The notes under the pieces: model-generated
Database searches by the model: none
Seen by the model: the letters and a program-made list of their open reading frames with translations, nothing else
What the model was told of the DNA's origin: nothing
Made by a program: the position numbers and the translations under genes
Shown here: positions 45,918-55,841 of the stretch, piece by piece
Numbering within the stretch: position 1 is the first letter of the stretch
Layout: every line of letters begins with the position of its first letter
Assembly: GCF_947487915.1 (NCBI RefSeq)
Contig: NZ_CANKYH010000002.1
Location: 62,001 to 126,000 of the forward strand
Direction of reading: 5' to 3'
DNA length: 64,000 nt
Origin: an uncultured Serinicoccus sp.
Lineage (GTDB): Bacteria > Actinomycetota > Actinomycetes > Actinomycetales > Dermatophilaceae

Positions 45918-46705
45918 GCGACTCCCCGCACGCCGCCGACGGCGCCGACGGCGCCGGCGCCCCGGACGAGGGCATCCCCACCGACCGAGCGCCGGGAATG
46001 GTTGGCCCCGGGACCGACCGAGCGTCGAGAATGGTGGGCCCCGAGACCGACCGAGCGCCGAGAATGGTGGGCCCCGAGACCGACCGAGCGCCGGGAATGG
46101 TGGGCTTCGGGGTCACGGACGTGGACTTCGCCAAGGCCGGCGGCCTCGTGCCCGGGGTGGTCCAGCACGCCCGCACCGGTCAGGTGCTCATGGTGGGCTT
46201 CCTCGACGAGCAGGCGCTGAGGGTGACCCTCGACACCGGCCTCGCGACCTTCCACAGCCGCAGCCGCGGGGCGCTCTGGACGAAGGGGGAGTCCAGCGGC
46301 AACGTCCTGCGGGTCGAGGCGGTCGAGCTCGACTGCGACCGGGATACCCTGCTGCTGCACGCCATCCCCTCCGGTCCGACGTGCCACACGGGCGAGCAGA
46401 CGTGCTTCGACCCCGGGGCGCGACCCGGGTCGTTCGTGCACGAGCTGGACGAGGTCGTGCGGGGGCGGCAGCTCGAGCTGCCCGAGGGGTCCTACACCAC
46501 CACGCTGTTCACCGGCGGCGTGCGCCGGATCGCGCAGAAGGTGGGGGAGGAGGGCGTCGAGACCGCGCTGGCGGCGGTCGCGCAGGACGACGACGCGCTG
46601 CTGGGGGAGTCCGCCGACCTCGTCTACCACCTGCTGGTGCTCCTGCGCTCGCGCGACCTGGGGTTGGCCGACGTCGAGCGGGTGCTGCGGCGACGGCACG
46701 GCTGA
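45914..46705 (+). CDS. hisI: phosphoribosyl-AMP cyclohydrolase / phosphoribosyl-ATP pyrophosphohydrolase (HisIE)
   Basis: 263 residues. After about 70 extra residues comes HisI ([36 protein letters not shown], the zinc Cys in DCD...CHTGEQTCF), then HisE ([33 protein letters not shown]). The fusion is the proteobacterial form; actinobacteria usually keep hisE next to hisG. The N-terminal addition contains four in-frame 11-residue repeats and is not part of either enzyme. Ends the operon. Confidence 0.95.
   Translation: MSDSPHAADGADGAGAPDEGIPTDRAPGMVGPGTDRASRMVGPETDRAPRMVGPETDRAPGMVGFGVTDVDFAKAGGLVPGVVQHARTGQVLMVGFLDEQALRVTLDTGLATFHSRSRGALWTKGESSGNVLRVEAVELDCDRDTLLLHAIPSGPTCHTGEQTCFDPGARPGSFVHELDEVVRGRQLELPEGSYTTTLFTGGVRRIAQKVGEEGVETALAAVAQDDDALLGESADLVYHLLVLLRSRDLGLADVERVLRRRHG
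45980..46111 (+). repeat. four tandem 33-bp units inside hisI
   Basis: Units begin at 45980, 46013, 46046 and 46079 (period 33 bp) and encode [33 protein letters not shown] and [11 protein letters not shown]. Because 33 is a multiple of three, copy-number change would not shift the frame. Confidence 0.9.
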
Positions 46706-46714
46706 GCCGGGCCG

Positions 46715-47329
46715 CTACTCGGTGCGGGGGCCGCCCCGGAGCCCGACCTCGGCGAGCTCGAGGTCGGCCAGGGTGCGCAGCGCCACCGGGTCGCCCGAGC
46801 GCCACGCGGCGACCGGGTCGTCGAGGACCTGCTGCAGGCGGCGCGGGCGCTGGTGCACGAGGGCCCGCAGGGCGAGCAGCTCCTGGGACCGCGGGTCGTG
46901 CAGGTCCCGGCCGAGGGACCGGGCGCGGCGCACCCAGGAGAGGCGGACGACCAGCCAGAGCAGGAGGACGATGAGGACGGGCGTCAGGGTCGAGAGCACG
47001 CTGACCAGCCAGGCGACCGTGCGCACCCCCGACTCCAGCCGCTCCGCGGCGCTGACCAGGTCGGTCCCCACCCCGGCGGCGCCGATGAAGGGCGTGTCCA
47101 GCTCGTCGCCGACCAGGGGGATCTCGGTCACCCGGCCCGCCACCTCCTCCATCCGGCTCTGGAGGCCGGTCCCCGCCGCCCGCAGCGGGACCGCCGGCGC
47201 GGCCAGCGTCATGACGAGGTCGAAGACGAGGCGGCCGACGAACACCCAGGCGACCACCCAGCCGAGGACGAGCAGGTCGGCGACGACCTGGCGGGAACGG
47301 CGGGCGGGAGCTTCGGCATACCAGCGCAT
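46715..47329 (-). CDS. two-helix membrane protein of unknown function
   Basis: 204 residues. Helix 1 is about residues 13-35 (VVADLLVLGWVVAWVFVGRLVFDLVM) and helix 2 about 103-125 (VAWLVSVLSTLTPVLIVLLLWLVV). The extracellular loop of about 65 residues joins them, and the cytosolic tail is charged (RSLGRDLHDPRSQELLALRALVHQRP). ATG 47329 with GGGAG upstream. No family recognised; sits between hisI and xerD. Confidence 0.75.
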   Translation of the reverse strand: MRWYAEAPARRSRQVVADLLVLGWVVAWVFVGRLVFDLVMTLAAPAVPLRAAGTGLQSRMEEVAGRVTEIPLVGDELDTPFIGAAGVGTDLVSAAERLESGVRTVAWLVSVLSTLTPVLIVLLLWLVVRLSWVRRARSLGRDLHDPRSQELLALRALVHQRPRRLQQVLDDPVAAWRSGDPVALRTLADLELAEVGLRGGPRTE

Positions 47330-47429
47330 GAGGGCAGTCTCCCCCCGCCCGCACCGGCAGCGCGGCAGGACCGCACCGGACGCGCGGCAGGCACCCGCCG
47401 GTATGCCGTGACCTGAGAAGATCTCGTCC

Positions 47430-48473
47430 GTGACCACGTCCGCCTCCGAGAGCACCCCCCGCACCCCGTTGGCGCGCGCGGTCGGCGACTGGCTGGACCA
47501 CCTGAGGGTGGAGCGCGGGCGGTCCGAGCACACGCTGCGGGCCTACCGGCGGGACCTGGACCGCTACCTGCGCTACCTCGACGGGCTGGACGTGCGGACT
47601 CCGAGCGAGGTGCGCGAGCAGCACGTGACCGGTTTTCTGGCCCACCTGCGCTCCGGCGACCAGGAGCACCAGCCCCTGGCGGCGACATCGGCGGCACGGG
47701 CCGTCGTGGCGGTGCGCGGCCTGCACACCTTCCTCGCGGTCGAGGGGCAGGCGCCGGCAGACCCCGCCCGCGAGGTCACCCCGCCGACGCCGCCCCGCCG
47801 GCTGCCCAAGGCGCTGACCGTGCATGACGTGGAGCGGCTGCTGCAGGCGGCCGCCCTGGGGGACACGCCCGCCGCGCTGCGGGACCGCGCGCTGCTGGAG
47901 ATGCTCTACGGGTGCGGCGCCCGGGTGAGCGAGGCGATCGCCCTCGATGTGGACGACCTGGAGCTCGGGCGGGGGGACGAGGGCGGCGATGGGGTGGTGC
48001 GGCTGTTCGGCAAGGGACGCAAGGAACGGATCGTGCCGATGGGGCGCTACGCGCGGGACGCCCTCGACGCCTGGCTGGTCCGGGGCAGGCCCGCACTGGC
48101 TCGGCGCGGCGCCGGCACACCGGCTGTCTTCGTCAACGCCCGTGGCGGACGGCTCTCCCGGCAGTCGGCGTGGACCGCGATCAAGGCCGCCGCCGACCGG
48201 GCGGACCTGCGCGGCGAGATCTCGCCGCACACCCTCCGCCACTCCTTCGCCACGCACCTGCTCGACGGCGGCGCGGACGTGCGCGTCGTGCAGGAGCTCC
48301 TCGGCCACGCCTCGGTCGCGACGACCCAGATCTACACCCACGTGTCGACGCAGCACCTGCGAGAGGTGTACGCCCAGGCCCATCCCCGTGCTCGGGGCGC
48401 GCGTCCGGGGGCGGGAGTCTCAACCTCAGGTCGAGGTGCAGGCAGATGGCCCTCTCCTGGAGGCGTGGATTAG
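47430..48473 (+). CDS. xerD: site-specific tyrosine recombinase XerD
   Basis: 347 residues. N-terminal SAM-like domain ([23 protein letters not shown]) and a catalytic domain with Arg165 (ARVSEA), Lys196, His267-x-x-Arg270 (HTLRH), His293 (GHASVATT) and Tyr302 (IYTHVS). Resolves chromosome dimers at dif with XerC. After the usual end ([10 protein letters not shown]) about 26 Gly/Pro/Ser residues follow. The TAG stop lies within a likely -10 (TTAGGGT) of the next gene. Confidence 0.94.
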   Translation: MTTSASESTPRTPLARAVGDWLDHLRVERGRSEHTLRAYRRDLDRYLRYLDGLDVRTPSEVREQHVTGFLAHLRSGDQEHQPLAATSAARAVVAVRGLHTFLAVEGQAPADPAREVTPPTPPRRLPKALTVHDVERLLQAAALGDTPAALRDRALLEMLYGCGARVSEAIALDVDDLELGRGDEGGDGVVRLFGKGRKERIVPMGRYARDALDAWLVRGRPALARRGAGTPAVFVNARGGRLSRQSAWTAIKAAADRADLRGEISPHTLRHSFATHLLDGGADVRVVQELLGHASVATTQIYTHVSTQHLREVYAQAHPRARGARPGAGVSTSGRGAGRWPSPGGVD

Positions 48474-48529
48474 GGTCGGATCGATCGGCGGGACGCCGAC
48501 CACGACCACCACGCACCTGGAGACACCAC

Positions 48530-49414
48530 GTGACCCACGACCGGCTGCCCGGTACCGAGACCTCGGGCGTGGGGCAGACAGGCCCCACCGGCCGCCCGTT
48601 GCCCGACTTCGCCGTGCCACCGCCGCTGGCCAGCCACGGCCCGGCCCGCGTCATCGCGATGTGCAACCAGAAGGGCGGCGTCGGCAAGACGACCACGACC
48701 ATCAACCTGGGCGCCGCGCTGGCGGAGTACGGCCGCAAGGTGCTCATGGTCGACTTCGACCCGCAGGGCGCGCTCTCGGTCGGTTTCGGGGTCCGGGCGC
48801 ACGACCTCGACGTCACCATCTACAACCTGCTCGTCGAGCGTGGCCACGACGTGCGCGACGTCATCCAGCCCACCCGGGTCCCCGGCATCGACATCCTGCC
48901 GACCAACATCGACCTGTCGGCCGCCGAGGTGCAGCTCGTGGGCGAGGTCGCGCGCGAGCAGGTCCTGGCCCGCGTCCTGCGCCCGGTGCTCGACGACTAC
49001 GACGTGGTGTTCATCGACTGCCAGCCCTCGCTGGGCCTGCTGACCGTCAACGCCCTCACCGCTGCGCACGGCGTCGTCATCCCGCTCGAGACGGAGTTCT
49101 TCGCCATGCGAGGGGTGGCCCTGCTCATCGAGACGATCGAGAAGATCACCGACCGGCTCAACCCGCGCCTGGAGGTCGACGGCATCCTCGCGACGATGTA
49201 CGACGGTCGCACCCTGCACTCGCGCGAGGTCGTCCGCAGCGTGGTCGACCACTTCGGCGACACCGTCTTCCACACGGTCATCAGCCGCACGGTGAAGTTC
49301 CCGGACGCCACGCTCGCCGCCGAGCCGATCACGACCTACGCCAGCACGCACTCGGGCGCGGAGGCCTACCGCCAGCTCGCTCGCGAGCTCGTCTCCCGCG
49401 GCGGCGCACCCTGA
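48530..49414 (+). CDS. ParA family ATPase
   Basis: 294 residues. Deviant Walker A MCNQKGGVGKTTTTINLG with the signature lysine, switch region MVDFDPQGALSVGFG, Walker B YDVVFIDCQPSLGLLTV. About 45 disordered residues precede the fold. In actinobacteria this gene stands between xerD and scpAB away from parB/oriC (Rv1708 type), so a role with the Scp condensin or in chromosome organisation is likely. GTG 48530 after GGAGA. Confidence 0.92.
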   Translation: MTHDRLPGTETSGVGQTGPTGRPLPDFAVPPPLASHGPARVIAMCNQKGGVGKTTTTINLGAALAEYGRKVLMVDFDPQGALSVGFGVRAHDLDVTIYNLLVERGHDVRDVIQPTRVPGIDILPTNIDLSAAEVQLVGEVAREQVLARVLRPVLDDYDVVFIDCQPSLGLLTVNALTAAHGVVIPLETEFFAMRGVALLIETIEKITDRLNPRLEVDGILATMYDGRTLHSREVVRSVVDHFGDTVFHTVISRTVKFPDATLAAEPITTYASTHSGAEAYRQLARELVSRGGAP

Positions 49415-49419
49415 GCGAG

Positions 49420-50292
49420 GTGGGTACGCCCCCCGCCACCAGCACCGGGCCCGAGACGCCGGGCGGGGTCCTGGTGTCGGGCAGGGCCGGGTTCGAGGTG
49501 CACCTCGACGTCTTCTCCGGCCCGTTCGAGCTGCTGCTCGGCCTCATCGCCAAGCACAAGCTGGACGTCACCGAGATCGCCCTGGCCCGGGTCACCGACG
49601 AGTTCGTCGCCTACCTCCGGGCGGCCCAGGAGGGGGAGGGGGAGTGGGACCTGTCGCAGGCCAGCGAGTTCGTGCTCATCGCCGCGACCCTGCTCGACCT
49701 CAAGGCGGCCCGGCTGCTGCCCGGCGCCCGCGAGGACGACGAGGAGGACCTTGCCCTCATCGAGGCCCGCGACCTGCTCTTCGCCCGGCTGCTGCAGTAC
49801 CGCGCCTTCAAGCAGGTCGCCGACGAGCTGCGCCTGCAGATGGAGGGCAAGGGACGCATCTTCGCCCGGGACGTCGGGATCGAGGAGCGCTTCGCCTCGC
49901 TGCTGCCCGAGCTCGTGCTGACGATCACGCCGGAGCAGCTGGCGATGATCGCGGGCCGTGCCATGATCCCCAAGCCACCGCCGACCGTCGGTGTGGAGCA
50001 CCTGCACGCCGCGCAGGTGTCGGTGCGCGAGCAGGCCTCGATCGTCGTGTCCCGGCTCCGCGGACGCGGCAGCGCCAGCTTCCGCGACCTGGTCGCCGAC
50101 GCCGACTCGACGCTGGTGATCGTGGCCCGCTTCCTGGCCCTCCTGGAGCTCTTCCGCGACACCGTCGTGGCGCTGGAGCAGGACGAGGCGCTGGGGGAGC
50201 TAACGGTGCGCTGGACCGGCCCGGAGGGCGGCGACGTCGCCCCGGTGGGGGCGGAGTTCGACGAGGAGGTGGCCGATGAGCCGGCCCGATGA
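49420..50292 (+). CDS. scpA: segregation and condensation protein A
   Basis: 290-residue kleisin of the Smc-ScpAB complex. FEVHLDVFSGPFELLLGLIAKHKLDVTEIALARV is the N-terminal family block (given here as landmark positions 27-60), with the C-terminal winged helix around residues 200-265. The GTG at 49420 lies five bases after the ParA stop. Its end overlaps scpB by 17 bp. Confidence 0.93.
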   Translation: MGTPPATSTGPETPGGVLVSGRAGFEVHLDVFSGPFELLLGLIAKHKLDVTEIALARVTDEFVAYLRAAQEGEGEWDLSQASEFVLIAATLLDLKAARLLPGAREDDEEDLALIEARDLLFARLLQYRAFKQVADELRLQMEGKGRIFARDVGIEERFASLLPELVLTITPEQLAMIAGRAMIPKPPPTVGVEHLHAAQVSVREQASIVVSRLRGRGSASFRDLVADADSTLVIVARFLALLELFRDTVVALEQDEALGELTVRWTGPEGGDVAPVGAEFDEEVADEPAR

Positions 50293-50878
50293 GCAGGACC
50301 AGCCCGGCATCGACGTGCGCAGCCTGCCCGGCGGCGTGCGCTCGGCCATCGAGGCCGTCCTCATGGTCGTCGACGAGCCGGTCACCGAGGAGGCGCTGGC
50401 CGGCGCCCTCGAGCTGTCGCTGGAGGAGGTCGGTGCGGCGCTCGACGCGCTCGCCCAGGAGTATGCCGAGGGTCAGCGCGGGTTCATGCTGCGCCGGCTG
50501 GGTGGGGGCTGGCGGGTCTACAGCCGTCCGGAATACGCAGCGGTGGTCGAGCAGTTCCTCCTGGGAGGCCAACAGGCGAGGCTGACCCAGGCCGCCCTGG
50601 AGACCTTGGCGGTCATCGCCTACCGGCAGCCCATCAGCCGCGCCCGTATCGGCGCCATCCGCGGGGTCAACGTGGACGGCGTCGTGCGGACCCTGCTGGC
50701 CCGCGGCATGGTGACCGAGGCCGGGCAGGACCCGACCGGCGGCGCGGTGCTGTATGGCACGACGGACCTGTTCCTGCAGCGGATGGGCCTGGACAGCCTG
50801 GACGACCTGCCGGCCCTGGCCCCCTATCTCCCCTCGGCCGAGGTGCTCGAGGAGCTCGCATCGGAAGGACTCGCATGA
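50276..50878 (+). CDS. scpB: segregation and condensation protein B
   Basis: 200 residues, two winged-helix domains; binds ScpA. AIEAVLMVVDEPVTEEALAG, then TQAALETLAVIAYRQPISRA and IRGVNVDGVVRTLLARGMV. ATG 50276 is in the 3' end of scpA. Its stop overlaps the following ATG by ATGA. Confidence 0.94.
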   Translation: MSRPDEQDQPGIDVRSLPGGVRSAIEAVLMVVDEPVTEEALAGALELSLEEVGAALDALAQEYAEGQRGFMLRRLGGGWRVYSRPEYAAVVEQFLLGGQQARLTQAALETLAVIAYRQPISRARIGAIRGVNVDGVVRTLLARGMVTEAGQDPTGGAVLYGTTDLFLQRMGLDSLDDLPALAPYLPSAEVLEELASEGLA

Positions 50879-51837
50879 GCAACGGCAAGCAGCAGCGACC
50901 CGGATCCCGCGGCGGTGGCAAGGGCCACGGCGCGGGTGCATCCCGAGGGGGTGGCCGCTCCGGCGGTGGGCGCTCCGGGGGCGCCCGCGGCGGCCCCGGC
51001 GTGCCCTCCCAGGGGGGCGGCGCGGGCCCCCGCCGGGCCGGGGGCAGCCGCCCTCCGCGCCGCCGGCGGCCCAGCACCCCGCCGGACCCGGCGTCCCGCG
51101 ACGTCCACAGCCCGGAGGGCGTGCGCCTGCAGAAGCTGCTGGCGGGCGCCGGCTTCGGTAGCCGCCGGGCCTGCGAGAAGCTCATCGAGGAGGGCCGCGT
51201 CGAGGTCGACGGGCAGGTCGTGGTCGAGCTGGGGGTCCGCGTCGACCCGTCGAGGCAGACCGTGCACGTCGACGGCGACCGTGTCGTCGTGGACACGGAC
51301 AAGGTCTACCTCGCCTTCAACAAGCCGGCCGGCGTCGTCTCCACGATGGAGGACGACGAGGGCCGTCCCTGCCTGACCGACTACGTCGGGCACCTGTCCC
51401 AGCGGCTCTTCCACGTCGGCCGCCTCGACGTCGACACCGAGGGGCTGCTGCTGCTCACCAACGACGGCGACCTCGCGCACAAGCTGCAGCACCCGGCCTT
51501 CGGCGTCCCCAAGACCTACGTCGCCCAGGTGCACGGCGTCGTCGGACCCGGTGTCGGCAAGCAGCTGCGTGACGGCGTCCAGCTCGAGGACGGGCTGGCG
51601 AAGGCCGACAGCTTCCGCCTCGTCGACGACATCCCGGGCCACTCCATCGTCGAGGTCGTGCTGCACGAGGGCCGCAAGCACATCGTGCGTCGGATGATGG
51701 AGGAGGTCGGCTACCCCGTCGAGGCCCTCTCCCGGGTCCAGATCGGGCCGGTCCGGCTCGCCGAGCTGCGTCCGGGCAAGTACCGCGCGCTCTCCGCCGA
51801 GGAGGTCGCCCAGCTCTACCGCTCGGCGGGGGAGTAG
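50875..51837 (+). CDS. RluB-like pseudouridine synthase
   Basis: 320 residues. The first 75 are Gly/Arg/Pro-rich low complexity. An S4 RNA-binding domain follows (VRLQKLLAGAGFGSRRACEKLIEEGRVEVDG), then the synthase domain with the catalytic Asp in GRLDVDTEGLLLLTNDGD and GRKHIVRRMMEEVGYPV. Isomerises a uridine in 23S rRNA. Coupled to scpB as in other actinobacteria. Confidence 0.93.
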   Translation: MSNGKQQRPGSRGGGKGHGAGASRGGGRSGGGRSGGARGGPGVPSQGGGAGPRRAGGSRPPRRRRPSTPPDPASRDVHSPEGVRLQKLLAGAGFGSRRACEKLIEEGRVEVDGQVVVELGVRVDPSRQTVHVDGDRVVVDTDKVYLAFNKPAGVVSTMEDDEGRPCLTDYVGHLSQRLFHVGRLDVDTEGLLLLTNDGDLAHKLQHPAFGVPKTYVAQVHGVVGPGVGKQLRDGVQLEDGLAKADSFRLVDDIPGHSIVEVVLHEGRKHIVRRMMEEVGYPVEALSRVQIGPVRLAELRPGKYRALSAEEVAQLYRSAGE

Positions 51838-51861
51838 GGCGGGCGAGGGTCCCCCGGCGGG

Positions 51862-51873
51862 TAGGGTGGCGGC
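51862..51873 (+). promoter_or_regulatory. -10 box of leaderless cmk
   Basis: TAGGGT (51862-51867) ends six bases before the GTG at 51874. Confidence 0.55.
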
Positions 51874-52608
51874 GTGTCCGCACCGCCTCTCACCGTCGCC
51901 ATCGACGGGCCCTCAGGGTCCGGGAAGTCCTCCGTGTCTCGGGCGGTCGCCCGAGAGCTCGGCCTGGCCTACCTCGACACCGGGGCGATGTACCGCGCGC
52001 TGGCGTGGCACTGCCTCGAACAGGGCCTGGACCTGGACGACGGGGAGGCCGTGGCCCAGGCGGCGCGCGACCTGCCGCTCGCGGTGCCGACCGACCCCGA
52101 CGACCAGAGCGTCACGGTGGCCGGCACGGACGTCACCGGCGCGATCCGTGAGCAGCGGGTCACCGAGCAGGTGTCCGCCGTCGCGACCAACCTCGACGTG
52201 CGCGCCGAGCTGCGCCGGCGGCAGCGGGAGGTCATCGGCGCCCAGCGCGAGGCCCGCGGCGGCATCGTGGCCGAGGGCCGTGACATCACCACCGTCGTGG
52301 CCCCGGACGCCGAGCACCGGGTGCTGCTGACGGCCTCGGAGGAGGCCCGTCTGGCCCGACGGGCCACCGAGCTGCACGGCGGCGCCGACGCCCACCAGGT
52401 CGCCGCCACCCGCGACCAGATCGTCCGCCGCGACGAGCAGGACTCCACCGTCAGCGCCTTCATGGAAGCCGCGGACGGGGTCGTGACGTTGGACACCTCA
52501 GACCTGACCTTCGACGAGGTCGTCGCGGCCGTGCTCGCCCTGGTCCGGGGCGAGGTCACGCCGCGCGCCGAGCCGCAGGCACCACATACCCCTGACCCCG
52601 ACGCCTGA
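51874..52608 (+). CDS. cmk: (d)CMP kinase
   Basis: 244 residues, phosphorylates CMP and dCMP. P-loop IDGPSGSGKSSVSRAVA, YLDTGAMYRALAWHCLE, AEGRDITTVVAPDAEHRVLLTAS and the lid region ARRATELHG...RDEQDSTV. Probably leaderless. Conserved order scpA-scpB-synthase-cmk-der, here with two sulfur genes inserted before der. Confidence 0.95.
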   Translation: MSAPPLTVAIDGPSGSGKSSVSRAVARELGLAYLDTGAMYRALAWHCLEQGLDLDDGEAVAQAARDLPLAVPTDPDDQSVTVAGTDVTGAIREQRVTEQVSAVATNLDVRAELRRRQREVIGAQREARGGIVAEGRDITTVVAPDAEHRVLLTASEEARLARRATELHGGADAHQVAATRDQIVRRDEQDSTVSAFMEAADGVVTLDTSDLTFDEVVAAVLALVRGEVTPRAEPQAPHTPDPDA

Positions 52609-52617
52609 GGAGCACCC

Positions 52618-53481
52618 ATGAGCACGAGCACGAGCGACAAGATCGAGGCCTACGCCCACCCCGAGCGCCTGGTCACCACCGCGTGGCTGGCCGAGCACCT
52701 GGACGACGAGGACGTCGTCGTCCTGGAGTCCGACGAGGACGTCCTGCTCTACGACACCGGGCACGTCCCCGGCGCCCGCAAGCTGGACTGGCACACCGAC
52801 CTCAACGACCCCCTGACCCGGGACTACGTCGACGGCGAGCGGTTCGCGCAGGTGATGTCCGAGCGAGGCATCGCCCGCGACACCACGGTCGTCATCTACG
52901 GCGACAAGTCCAACTGGTGGGCGGCGTACGCGCTATGGGTGATGACCCTGTTCGGTCATGAGGACGTGCGGCTGCTCGACGGCGGCCGGGCGAAGTGGGT
53001 CGAGGAGGGCCGCGAGCTCACCACCGACGTGCCTGAGGTCACCCCCGCCGACTACCCCGTCGTCGACCGCGACGACAGCGCCGTCCGGGCGTTCAAGGCC
53101 GACGTGCTCGACCACCTGGGCTCACCCCTGGTCGACGTGCGCTCGCCGGGTGAGTACTCCGGTGAGCTCCTGCACATGCCGGACTACCCGCAGGAGGGCG
53201 CCATGCGGGGCGGGCACATTCCGGGGGCCGCGTCCGTGCCGTGGGCCCGCGCGGCCAACGAGGACGGCACCTTCCGCTCCCGCGAGGAGCTCGAGGCGCT
53301 CTACCTCGAGGAGCAGGGGCTCTCCGCGTCCGACGACGTGGTCGCCTACTGCCGGATCGGTGAGCGCTCGAGCCACACCTGGTTCGTGCTCACCCACCTC
53401 CTGGGCTTCGAGAAGGTGCGCAACTACGACGGCAGCTGGACCGAGTGGGGCAACTCCGTCGGCGTGCCCGTGGAGCGGTGA
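52618..53481 (+). CDS. thiosulfate/3-mercaptopyruvate sulfurtransferase
   Basis: 287 residues, two rhodanese domains. First domain with [18 protein letters not shown], second with [11 protein letters not shown] and the active Cys in [15 protein letters not shown] (the CysA/SseA loop). Transfers sulfane sulfur to cyanide, thioredoxin or a protein acceptor. ATG 52618 after GAGGAG. Followed after three bases by the SufE-like gene, a pairing also found in mycobacteria (sseA-Rv3284). Confidence 0.93.
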   Translation: MSTSTSDKIEAYAHPERLVTTAWLAEHLDDEDVVVLESDEDVLLYDTGHVPGARKLDWHTDLNDPLTRDYVDGERFAQVMSERGIARDTTVVIYGDKSNWWAAYALWVMTLFGHEDVRLLDGGRAKWVEEGRELTTDVPEVTPADYPVVDRDDSAVRAFKADVLDHLGSPLVDVRSPGEYSGELLHMPDYPQEGAMRGGHIPGAASVPWARAANEDGTFRSREELEALYLEEQGLSASDDVVAYCRIGERSSHTWFVLTHLLGFEKVRNYDGSWTEWGNSVGVPVER

Positions 53482-53484
53482 GGG

Positions 53485-53973
53485 ATGCCTGAGGAGACCG
53501 AGCGCACCGATCTGCCCGAGGCGATGGCCGAGCTCGCCGAGGACTTCCACGCGGTGAGCCAGCCCGAGCGGCTGCAGCTGCTGCTGGAGCTCTCGCGCGA
53601 GCTGCCGGCCCTGCCCGAGCGCTACGACGGCAGCCTGGACACCATGGAGCGGGTCGACGAGTGCCAGTCGCCCCTCTTCCTCGCGGTCGAGGTCGAGGAC
53701 GACCCGGAGCACACCGTCCGGTTGTTCTTCGACGCCCCGCCCGAGGCGCCCACCACCCGCGGCTTCGCGGGGATCCTGCACGAGAGCCTGGACGGGCTGT
53801 CGGCCCGGCAGGTCCTCGAGGTCCCGGACGACGCTCCCTACCGGTTCGGCCTGGCCGAGGCGGTGTCCCCGCTGCGCATGCGGGGCATGGTCGGCATGCT
53901 GGGCCGCATCAAGCGACAGGTGCGGCTGCGCGACGACGCCCGCACCGCCGAGGCCGGGCAGGAGAGCGCATGA
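53485..53973 (+). CDS. SufE family sulfur acceptor
   Basis: 162 residues. The sulfur-accepting Cys lies in [16 protein letters not shown], with the following [24 protein letters not shown] region typical of SufE. Probably takes persulfide sulfur from the neighbouring sulfurtransferase or a desulfurase. Overlaps the der start (ATGA). Confidence 0.92.
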   Translation: MPEETERTDLPEAMAELAEDFHAVSQPERLQLLLELSRELPALPERYDGSLDTMERVDECQSPLFLAVEVEDDPEHTVRLFFDAPPEAPTTRGFAGILHESLDGLSARQVLEVPDDAPYRFGLAEAVSPLRMRGMVGMLGRIKRQVRLRDDARTAEAGQESA

Positions 53974-55499
53974 GCGGGCCGCACGACGACGGGGACGTCG
54001 AGGTCGAGTGGACCGGCGGTGACCCCGACGCGCTGCCCGACCTCGAGCCCAGCGAGCAGGACGAGGCGCTGGAGCAGGCGCTGCGGGCGGGGCTCGTCGA
54101 CTTCGAGCTCTCCGCGGAGGACCAGGCGCTGGTCGAGCGCGGCGAGCTGCCGTTCGACGAGGAGGCCGCCGCGGGTGGCCGCCCGGTCGTCGCGATCGTC
54201 GGCCGGCCCAACGTCGGCAAGTCCAGCCTGGTCAACCGCATCCTCGGGCGCCGCGAGGCGGTCGTCGAGGACGTGCCCGGCGTGACCCGCGACCGGGTCG
54301 CCTACGACGCGGAGTGGTCTGGTCGCCGGTTCACCGTCGTGGACACCGGCGGCTGGGAGGTCGATGCCCGGGGCATCCACCTGCGGGTCGCCGAGCAGGC
54401 CGAGGTCGCCGTGGAGCTGGCCGACGCGGTGATGTTCGTCGTCGACGCCACGGTCGGGGCGACTGACACCGACGAGCAGGTGGTCCGGCTGCTGAGGCGT
54501 TCGGGCAAGCCGGTCGTCCTGGTCGCCAACAAGGTCGACGACCAGCGCTTCGAGGCGGACGCGGCGATGCTCTGGAGCCTGGGCCTGGGGCAGCCGTGGC
54601 CGGTGTCCGCCCTGCACGGGCGCGGCTCGGGCGACGTCCTCGACGCGCTGCTCGACGTGCTGCCGGAGACCTCGGCGGTGGCCGGGGTCGGCGAGCGCGG
54701 GGGACCGCGGCGGGTCGCTCTCGTCGGGCGCCCCAACGTCGGCAAGTCCTCCCTGCTCAACAAGCTCGCCGGGACCGACCGGGTCGTCGTCGACGACGTG
54801 GCCGGGACCACCCGCGACCCGGTCGATGAGCTGATCGAGCTCGGTGACGACGGGAGGGTATGGCGTTTCGTCGACACCGCGGGCATCCGCCGGCGGGTGC
54901 ACCAGACGCGGGGCGCCGACTTCTACGCCTCGCTGCGCACCCAGGCCGCGCTGGAGAAGGCCGAGGTGGCCGTCGTCCTGGTGGACGTGTCCGAGCCGAT
55001 CGCCGAGCAGGACATCCGGGTGATCCAGCAGGTCGTGGACGCCGGGCGGGCGCTGGTCGTGGCCTACAACAAGTGGGACACCCTGGACGAGGAGCGGCGC
55101 TACTACCTCGAGCGCGAGATCGAGCGCGAGCTGGTCCAGATCACCTGGGCCCCACGGGTCAACATCTCCGCGACCACCGGGCGCAACGTCGCCAAGCTGG
55201 TGCCCGCCCTGGACACCGCGCTGGCCTCCTGGGACCGCCGCATCCCCACGGCCCGGCTCAACGCCTTCCTCGGGGAGGTCGTGGCCGGGCACCCGCACCC
55301 GGTGCGCAGCGGCAAGCAGCCGCGGGTGCTCTTCGCGACGCAGGCCGACACCCGCCCGCCGAAGTTCGTCATCTTCGCCTCGGGCTTCATCGAGGCGGGC
55401 TACCGGCGGTTCCTGGAGCGTCGGCTGCGCGAGCAGTTCGGCTTCGCCGGGACCCCGATCGAGATCTCGGTGCGGGTGCGGGAGAAGCGCCGCCGCTGA
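53970..55499 (+). CDS. der: ribosome biogenesis GTPase Der (EngA)
   Basis: 509 residues with two tandem GTPase domains and a C-terminal KH-like domain. G1 motifs [13 protein letters not shown] and [14 protein letters not shown]3 DTGG and DTAG, G4 NKVD and NKWD. An acidic N-terminal extension of about 65 residues, as in other actinobacteria. Needed for 50S assembly. ATG 53970. Confidence 0.96.
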   Translation: MSGPHDDGDVEVEWTGGDPDALPDLEPSEQDEALEQALRAGLVDFELSAEDQALVERGELPFDEEAAAGGRPVVAIVGRPNVGKSSLVNRILGRREAVVEDVPGVTRDRVAYDAEWSGRRFTVVDTGGWEVDARGIHLRVAEQAEVAVELADAVMFVVDATVGATDTDEQVVRLLRRSGKPVVLVANKVDDQRFEADAAMLWSLGLGQPWPVSALHGRGSGDVLDALLDVLPETSAVAGVGERGGPRRVALVGRPNVGKSSLLNKLAGTDRVVVDDVAGTTRDPVDELIELGDDGRVWRFVDTAGIRRRVHQTRGADFYASLRTQAALEKAEVAVVLVDVSEPIAEQDIRVIQQVVDAGRALVVAYNKWDTLDEERRYYLEREIERELVQITWAPRVNISATTGRNVAKLVPALDTALASWDRRIPTARLNAFLGEVVAGHPHPVRSGKQPRVLFATQADTRPPKFVIFASGFIEAGYRRFLERRLREQFGFAGTPIEISVRVREKRRR

Positions 55500-55575
55500 C
55501 CTACCCGGGGATTGGGTCAGCCGGGCACCGATGGGCTAACCTGATCCTCGCCCAGCCGGGCGGACAACAGAACAA

Positions 55576-55649
<74 letters not shown>

Positions 55650-55653
55650 CGAA

Positions 55654-55688
55654 AAGCCCTGGTGAGAGGCCTTCTCTCGCCAGGGCTT
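55654..55688 (+). terminator. terminator after tRNA-Pro
   Basis: AAGCCCTGG pairs with CCAGGGCTT, and after one T-G wobble GAGAG pairs with CTCTC around GCCTT: a 15-bp stem five bases after the tRNA. No T-run, as usual for actinobacterial terminators. Confidence 0.75.
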
Positions 55689-55841
55689 CGTCGTGTCCGG
55701 GGCCCCTCGGACGGGTGACAGCCCCGAGAGCCGCTGTTAAGGTTCGGCCCACGCCGTCCCCCGGGCGGTCGACCTCCGCCCGGCGCGCCACCTGTGCGTC
55801 TGGGTCTCGACACCGCGACGAACCCCGAGAAGGCCACCCTC

